This document shows, piece by piece, positions 59,526 to 64,000 of a stretch of 64,000 nt of DNA (position 1 is its first letter; every line of letters begins with the position of its first letter). The DNA is from Haliclystus octoradiatus. Its lineage: Eukaryota; Cnidaria; Staurozoa; Stauromedusae; Haliclystidae. The stretch spans positions 23,015,793 to 23,079,792 of the forward strand of contig OU744449.1 of the NCBI GenBank assembly GCA_916610825.1. The letters run 5' to 3'. Under the pieces are notes generated by a model that was not told the origin of the DNA, did no database searches, and saw nothing but the letters and a program-made list of their open reading frames with translations. The translations under genes were made by a program, and so were the position numbers.

Positions 59526-60206
59526 TCAGAATTGCTCAACTTTCCCTCGCTTGACACCTTTTTGAGTTTGAGGTAAGTAAATGTATTGTGGTGTTTCGTC
59601 AGGTAGTATTCTAGCCCTGTAGCGGTGATCTTCCGGGGTGGTCGGCTTCAAGTCTATGAATAAGTATGAATATGGTAGTTGTACCGCATCAACGTAAGCC
59701 GTTTGAATGAAGCGAACGTTCGAAGGCTTCAACTGTTTTGAAAGGTGAGATATTTGGCTCATATACCTAACATTCTTGAACACGATCATGTAATTAGCAT
59801 TGAGTGATATGGTTCTCTGATCCTTATGAAATAGATTCTGCGTATTGAATATAACACTATTATTGTCATGACGACCTTTGAAAAACGATGCTGCGATGGT
59901 TTCATTGTTTGATTTGTCCATAAAGTCATCAAAAATGATAATTGTATTTGTTTCTACGGTTGTTAGTGCTCCCAAATCATCAGGAATTCCTTCAATGTAT
60001 TGCACTGGCACCTTGAGAGCTTTAAGTTTTGCGGCAACATCCACTTGATGTTTCGAATAACACCATATCACCTGTTGAATGGTAGGTGATATCATCTCAT
60101 CCATATACGATAGCAAACGAAGTATAAATGTGGATTTTCCACTACCCGTTCCGCCGGAAACAATAGCTGTAAAGGGGTGAATTAGTTGCGTTGAAATTTG
60201 CTCCAT
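59526..60206 (-). CDS. Polinton genome-packaging ATPase (FtsK/HerA type)
   Basis: 226 residues. Walker A GGTGSGKST near the N-terminus and Walker B TIIIFDDFMDK near residue 90 define the P-loop motor used to package DNA into capsids. NSVIFNTQNLFHKDQRTISL matches the sensor region of this family. The frame is intact. It is divergent from the polymerase gene, with a shared upstream region of about 280 bp. Confidence 0.93.
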   Translation of the reverse strand: MEQISTQLIHPFTAIVSGGTGSGKSTFILRLLSYMDEMISPTIQQVIWCYSKHQVDVAAKLKALKVPVQYIEGIPDDLGALTTVETNTIIIFDDFMDKSNNETIAASFFKGRHDNNSVIFNTQNLFHKDQRTISLNANYMIVFKNVRYMSQISHLSKQLKPSNVRFIQTAYVDAVQLPYSYLFIDLKPTTPEDHRYRARILPDETPQYIYLPQTQKGVKRGKVEQF

Positions 60207-60257
60207 TCTTGCCTACGTAGTAATGACAACTGAGGCAATTCACTCAACACAATGGTG

Positions 60258-60264
60258 TATTATA
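60258..60264 (-). promoter_or_regulatory. Possible TATA box of the ATPase gene
   Basis: TATAATA on the minus strand, about 52 bp before the ATG at 60206. Confidence 0.4.
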
Positions 60265-60278
60265 ATCGTGTCTATCTA

Positions 60279-60360
60279 TTACTTGCCCCGGGACTTGCCC
60301 AGGCATGCCTACAGTATTTATTTAGACATATCACTTGCCCAGACATGCCGCAGCTTGCCC
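60279..60360. promoter_or_regulatory. p53-family response element cluster in the divergent promoter
   Basis: GGACTTGCCCAGGCATGCCT (60291-60310) matches two abutting RRRCWWGYYY half-sites without any mismatch, the consensus of p53/p63/p73 binding. Around it are TTACTTGCCC (60279-60288, two mismatches), TCACTTGCCC (60331-60340, two), AGACATGCCG (60341-60350, one) and CAGCTTGCCC (60351-60360, one). Location between the ATPase and polymerase genes suggests control of both. Binding is inference. Confidence 0.7.
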
Positions 60361-60408
60361 AAGGCTATTTATTATCTAAATCAATGGTTACCAGTCCCCT
60401 CACCATAG

Positions 60409-60415
60409 TATAAAT
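60409..60415 (+). promoter_or_regulatory. TATA box of the polymerase gene
   Basis: TATAAAT lies about 30 bp before TCATTCAGT (60441-60449), which fits an initiator, and 70 bp before the first ATG (60485). Confidence 0.6.
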
Positions 60416-60484
60416 GTACTTTGATTTCAAAGGTCAATCATCATTCAGTGATTTTGCTTGGACGATACGGATCTAACATTAACT

Positions 60485-63400
60485 ATGGCACCAATACCAC
60501 CTTTTTGTGAGCTATGTGGAAAGACATTTACACGAAAAGCAGATTTGAAAAGACATATGACAACGCATTCAAATGTCTCTTCAGTCACCTGCGATTATTG
60601 TGACCGTACGTTCAAGCATCGCAACAATTATAGAATACATTGCAGAATGGTGCACCGCTGCATTCCACCCTCAAGGCAGGTCGCAAGTCACAACCAACCT
60701 TCAAGGCGAGTCAATTCGTCTACACCGCCATTATTATCGAGTGTACTAAGATTAAATCCGGTACCACAGCATCAACAGCAACGAATTGATCAGGTGTTGG
60801 ATGAGAATGTCGACCTGTTTGACCTGTTGGAAGCTCAAGGTGGAATGGAGATTTCGAATGAAGAGATCCCTATTGTGGAGGTGAGCTATTACTATTGTTT
60901 CTGCTGTTGTAATAAATACGATTCGATTATACTTGTTATAATTTCCATCTTTGATAGATAATTGAAACAGATATTTCAGACAGGTGATCGTTTGAGACAG
61001 ACGGTTATCGATGATTTTATTGTTTTCAGGATTCTAATGCCAATAATGACACGGTCATGGATTGGATTGATGACGATGACTCCACGAATATTGATGCATT
61101 GGTCCCAGAGGTGAGAAATGATGTGATACCTGAGTTAGAGTAACTCTATATTTCAAACTTTTTCAATTTTCATTGTTTTTTGTTTTTCATTTTTTTATTT
61201 TTTCAATTTTTCCATGTTTTTTATTTTTTATTTTTTTTATTTTTTATTTTTAAAAAATTTTATTTAAAAATTTTTTTTTTAATTTTAAATTTTTTTTTAT
61301 TTTAAATTTTTTTAATTTTTAATTTTTTCAATGTTTTGGTCCTGTCATTAGGAAGCTCCAAGGACACCTGCGTTGGATGACTTTAACAGTATGGATGATG
61401 GTGAAGAGTTCAGTCCTTCCGGTTTGAATGACTTGGATAGAATGGAATACAACCTGCTGAATGACCATCCAGCCTCAGATCAGCAGGTAAAAAGAAGTCT
61501 AAGTTTGGGGTTCATGTTAGTCTTGTTTATCACATGTTTTTTATTTGAATTTATTTTATTTTATTCAGGTTGATGTGGTAGAGAGCTTCGATGTCAACGG
61601 TGCACTGCAGTCACTCTTCCACCATTGTCCACCGTCGTCACCTAGTGTCAGAGCAGCCTCTGTGGATTTTAGAGCTGCCCATATTGCCATCGACCATGCC
61701 AATCAACATCATTGCGAAAGTGTGATATGTGGTTCATATGTGAAGAACAGTGGCGTCTGCATACTCAAGCACATGATGTGACTCACCCCTTCACCTGTCA
61801 GAACTGTTTCAAGTCATTTCATCGTCGTATTCATCTGGCTATGCACATCCGCTCTGGTTGTCCTGCACTCGCTAATCAAAACATCAATCAACGAGGCGGA
61901 AACAATTCTAGAGATGATGACAATGAACCACACCCTGCTCTTTCCACAGAACTGACTGAACCACCACATCTTGTTTCACATGCTCTCAATCGAACAGTGC
62001 TGTTATATCGCAAGGACTTTGAGCAAATTCACCATGCCAACCTTTTGCAACGATTGAAAGATGTTATAAGTCTGCAAGTGCCACTCGTCAAGCAGCAAGC
62101 CTCCATTCAAAACGGTGTCAAGTTCTTTATGACGTTGTCTGTCGTGTTTAGAAAGGTCACCGATGATGATGAAAAGACGGACCCACCGGTTGTATTTGGT
62201 ACTGAGGTATTTCGCTTTCTACCTCAAGATGATGATGACGGCCTGTATCTGCAAAGCTTGTTTGATTTGGCTTATAATCAGCTTCTCACCAAGATGGAAG
62301 AATTTGAACAGAATGGCTCATCGTGGATAATTGACGCACTCAACCATCTAGACTTGAACATTGTCACCTATGACCCTCTTCGGGCATCGTCTTTCCTACC
62401 CCTCCCACGAGATATACAACTCAAGCATGCTGTTATCAATGTTCAGAATAATGATGATGAAAAGTGTTTTGTTTGGGCTGTACTGGCTAGTATGTTGAAT
62501 ATTTCTAACCATGCTGAACGTCTCTATCATTATGAACGAAATGAGCACTTGCTGAAACTGGATGGATTACAATTCCCCCTCCCCCTCAAGGATGTGGCTA
62601 AATTTGAGCGCATGAATGACATCAGCGTTCATGTGTATGGTTTTGTGATAGAGGAAACAGCAGCTAAAAAGTCAAAAAGCATTGTCATCCCGTTACGTAT
62701 TGGCGAGAGGCGACAGTATTCACAACATGTTAACCTGTTGATGTGGACCGAAGACAATGAAAATGATGATGATGATGATGATGATCAACCTGCACCCAAG
62801 TCCCATTACGCTTACATTAAAAACCTAAGTGCTCTTCTCGGCTCTCAACTCAGCAAGAGAAAAAATCATAAAGACTTTTGTGATTACTGTCTGCTCGGTT
62901 TTGGAAATCCTGCTGTGCGAGATAGACATATGGAGAAGTGTAAGCATACTGGGGCACAACAGGTTCGATTACCTGAGAAGGACGATCTGAACAAAGAGGA
63001 TAAAGTGTTTTTCAAAGATATGCAAAAACAAGTGAAAATGCCCTTTGTCATGTACGCAGACACTGAAGCATTGTTAATGAAGCAATCAACTTGTCAACGC
63101 AATCCTCAAAACTCGTCAACTGTCATCACACAAAATCATGTTCCTTGTGGGTTTGGTGTTTTGGTGAAGTGTACCAAACCAGAATTTGATGAGCCACCCT
63201 ACATCTATCGAGGGGAAGATTGCATGGGTAAATTTCTGGATTATGTTCTTGCCAAGAGTGAAAAGCTGCGTGAGAAATTGAGAAACGTTGAGCCCATTAT
63301 CATGTCTCTGGCAGAAGAGTTGGCCCATGTACAAGCTGGAGTGTGTCATATCTGTGAGAAGGGTGATTTTGTTTATGGTGTTAAAAATCACAAACGTTTA

Positions 63401-64000
63401 AAGGTGAAAGATCACGATCATTTGAGTGGACAGTATCGTGGTGCAGCACATAATGGATGCAATCTGAATTATCGCGTCAATGCTGATTACATTCCAATAC
63501 CCTGCGTCTTACACAATCTACGAGGGTATGATGCACATCACATCTTGTTGGCCTTCAAAGAACGACATGCTGAGAAACGCATTCAATGCATTCCAAACAC
63601 AATGGAGAAGTATGTGTCCTTCACAATTGGCGGTGTACGCTTCATTGATTCTTTGCAATTTCTGAATGCAAGTCTTGGCACTTTGGTGGACAACTTGAAT
63701 GATTCACAGCTGACACTCACCCACACCTACTTGGAAACAATCACAACTCGATCGGTCAATCTAGACAATCGTCTATCGCTAGTCAAGCGCAAAGGAGTCT
63801 ATCCCTATGAGTACATGGATTCGTGGGAGCGATTTGATGATGTCACATTACCACCTCGATCGGCCTTCTACAGTTCATTGACGGATGAAGATGTAAGTGA
63901 GGAAGATTATAGTCACGCTCAGCAGGTCTTTCGTGAATTCAGCATGAATAATTTGGGTGATTATCATGACTTCTACCTGTGTACTGATGTTCTACTTCTG
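60485..64000 (+). CDS. Polinton protein-primed DNA polymerase B with N-terminal zinc fingers, spliced, one frameshift, cut by window end
   Basis: Exons 60485-60880, 61030-61110, 61352-61486 and 61569 onward keep frame with GT/AG borders. Exon 1 carries two C2H2 fingers (CELCGKTFTRKADLKRHM; CDYCDRTFKHRNNYRIH). In exon 4 the frame changes by one missing base in an A-run at 61717-61719, within a third finger; a fourth, CQNCFKSFHRRIHLAMH, follows. Then come the Polinton-typical CFVWAVLASMLN region, another finger (CDYCLLGFGNPAVRDRH), exonuclease motif I (YADTEAL), an embedded endonuclease VII-like zinc segment (CHIC ... VKDHDHLSGQYRGAAHNGCN) and exonuclease motif II (LHNLRGYDAHHIL). Polymerase motifs proper lie beyond 64000. 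The start is the first ATG; the frame is open to an upstream TTG. Confidence 0.9.
61140..61345 (+). other. T-rich low-complexity intron of the polymerase gene
   Basis: Almost pure T/A runs (61160-61330) between exons 2 and 3, ending in a TTAG acceptor. No other content. Confidence 0.7.

Larger units (their letters stand above)
50850..64000. mobile_element. Polinton/Maverick giant DNA transposon (left end and most genes; right end outside)
   Basis: The hallmark set is present: retroviral-type integrase, packaging ATPase, adenain-like protease, major capsid protein, minor capsid (penton-type) protein and protein-primed DNA polymerase B. The left limit is placed at the tandem block containing GCGCAACGATCCGG that precedes the first gene; the right terminal inverted repeat is beyond 64000. 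Protease, capsid, integrase and ATPase genes are packed on the minus strand; the polymerase and the 268-aa gene are on the plus strand. One stop in the protease and one frameshift in the polymerase suggest this copy is no longer fully functional. Confidence 0.95.

Overview
The window is AT-rich animal nuclear DNA, almost certainly from an invertebrate. It carries intron-rich orthologues of two conserved animal genes and a dense mix of hairpin MITEs, tRNA-derived SINEs, Penelope-like retroelement pieces and one giant DNA transposon. GT/AG introns, TATA boxes and AATAAA signals are visible. I cannot name the species.

Region 1 (1-20 kb, minus strand): TOM1, a VHS+GAT endosomal adaptor. Fifteen exons were assembled with matching phases; the C-terminus runs off the left edge. 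Its introns hold Penelope-like remnants with hammerhead ribozyme motifs, tRNA-SINEs, GTTCATGAAC repeat arrays, an 11 x 106 bp tandem array, a GC-rich island, and a hairpin element that carries a copy of part of TOM1 exon 2.

Region 2 (20-41 kb, minus strand): a 12-exon RADIL/RASIP1-type Rap effector (RA-RA-FHA-DIL-PDZ, 1421 residues). Every splice phase closes. It has an N-terminal, afadin-like second RA domain that, as far as I know, the vertebrate proteins lack. Introns carry further MITEs and a second hammerhead-bearing foldback element.

Region 3 (41-50.4 kb): a two-exon gene with an N-terminal C2H2 finger and three 175-residue tandem repeats, followed by a frame-disrupted coding-like block; a LINE 3' remnant; and an intronless rhodopsin-class GPCR.

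Region 4 (about 50.85 kb to the right edge): a Polinton/Maverick element. It has a terminal tandem-repeat block, a 268-aa unknown protein, a four-exon small gene, an adenain-like protease (with one in-frame stop), major capsid protein, small basic protein, minor capsid (penton-type) protein, retroviral-type integrase, two small unknown proteins, a packaging ATPase, and a spliced zinc-finger/protein-primed DNA polymerase B (with one frameshift) that runs off the window. The ATPase and polymerase are divergent, and the promoter between them contains a perfect p53-family response element within a cluster of related half-sites.
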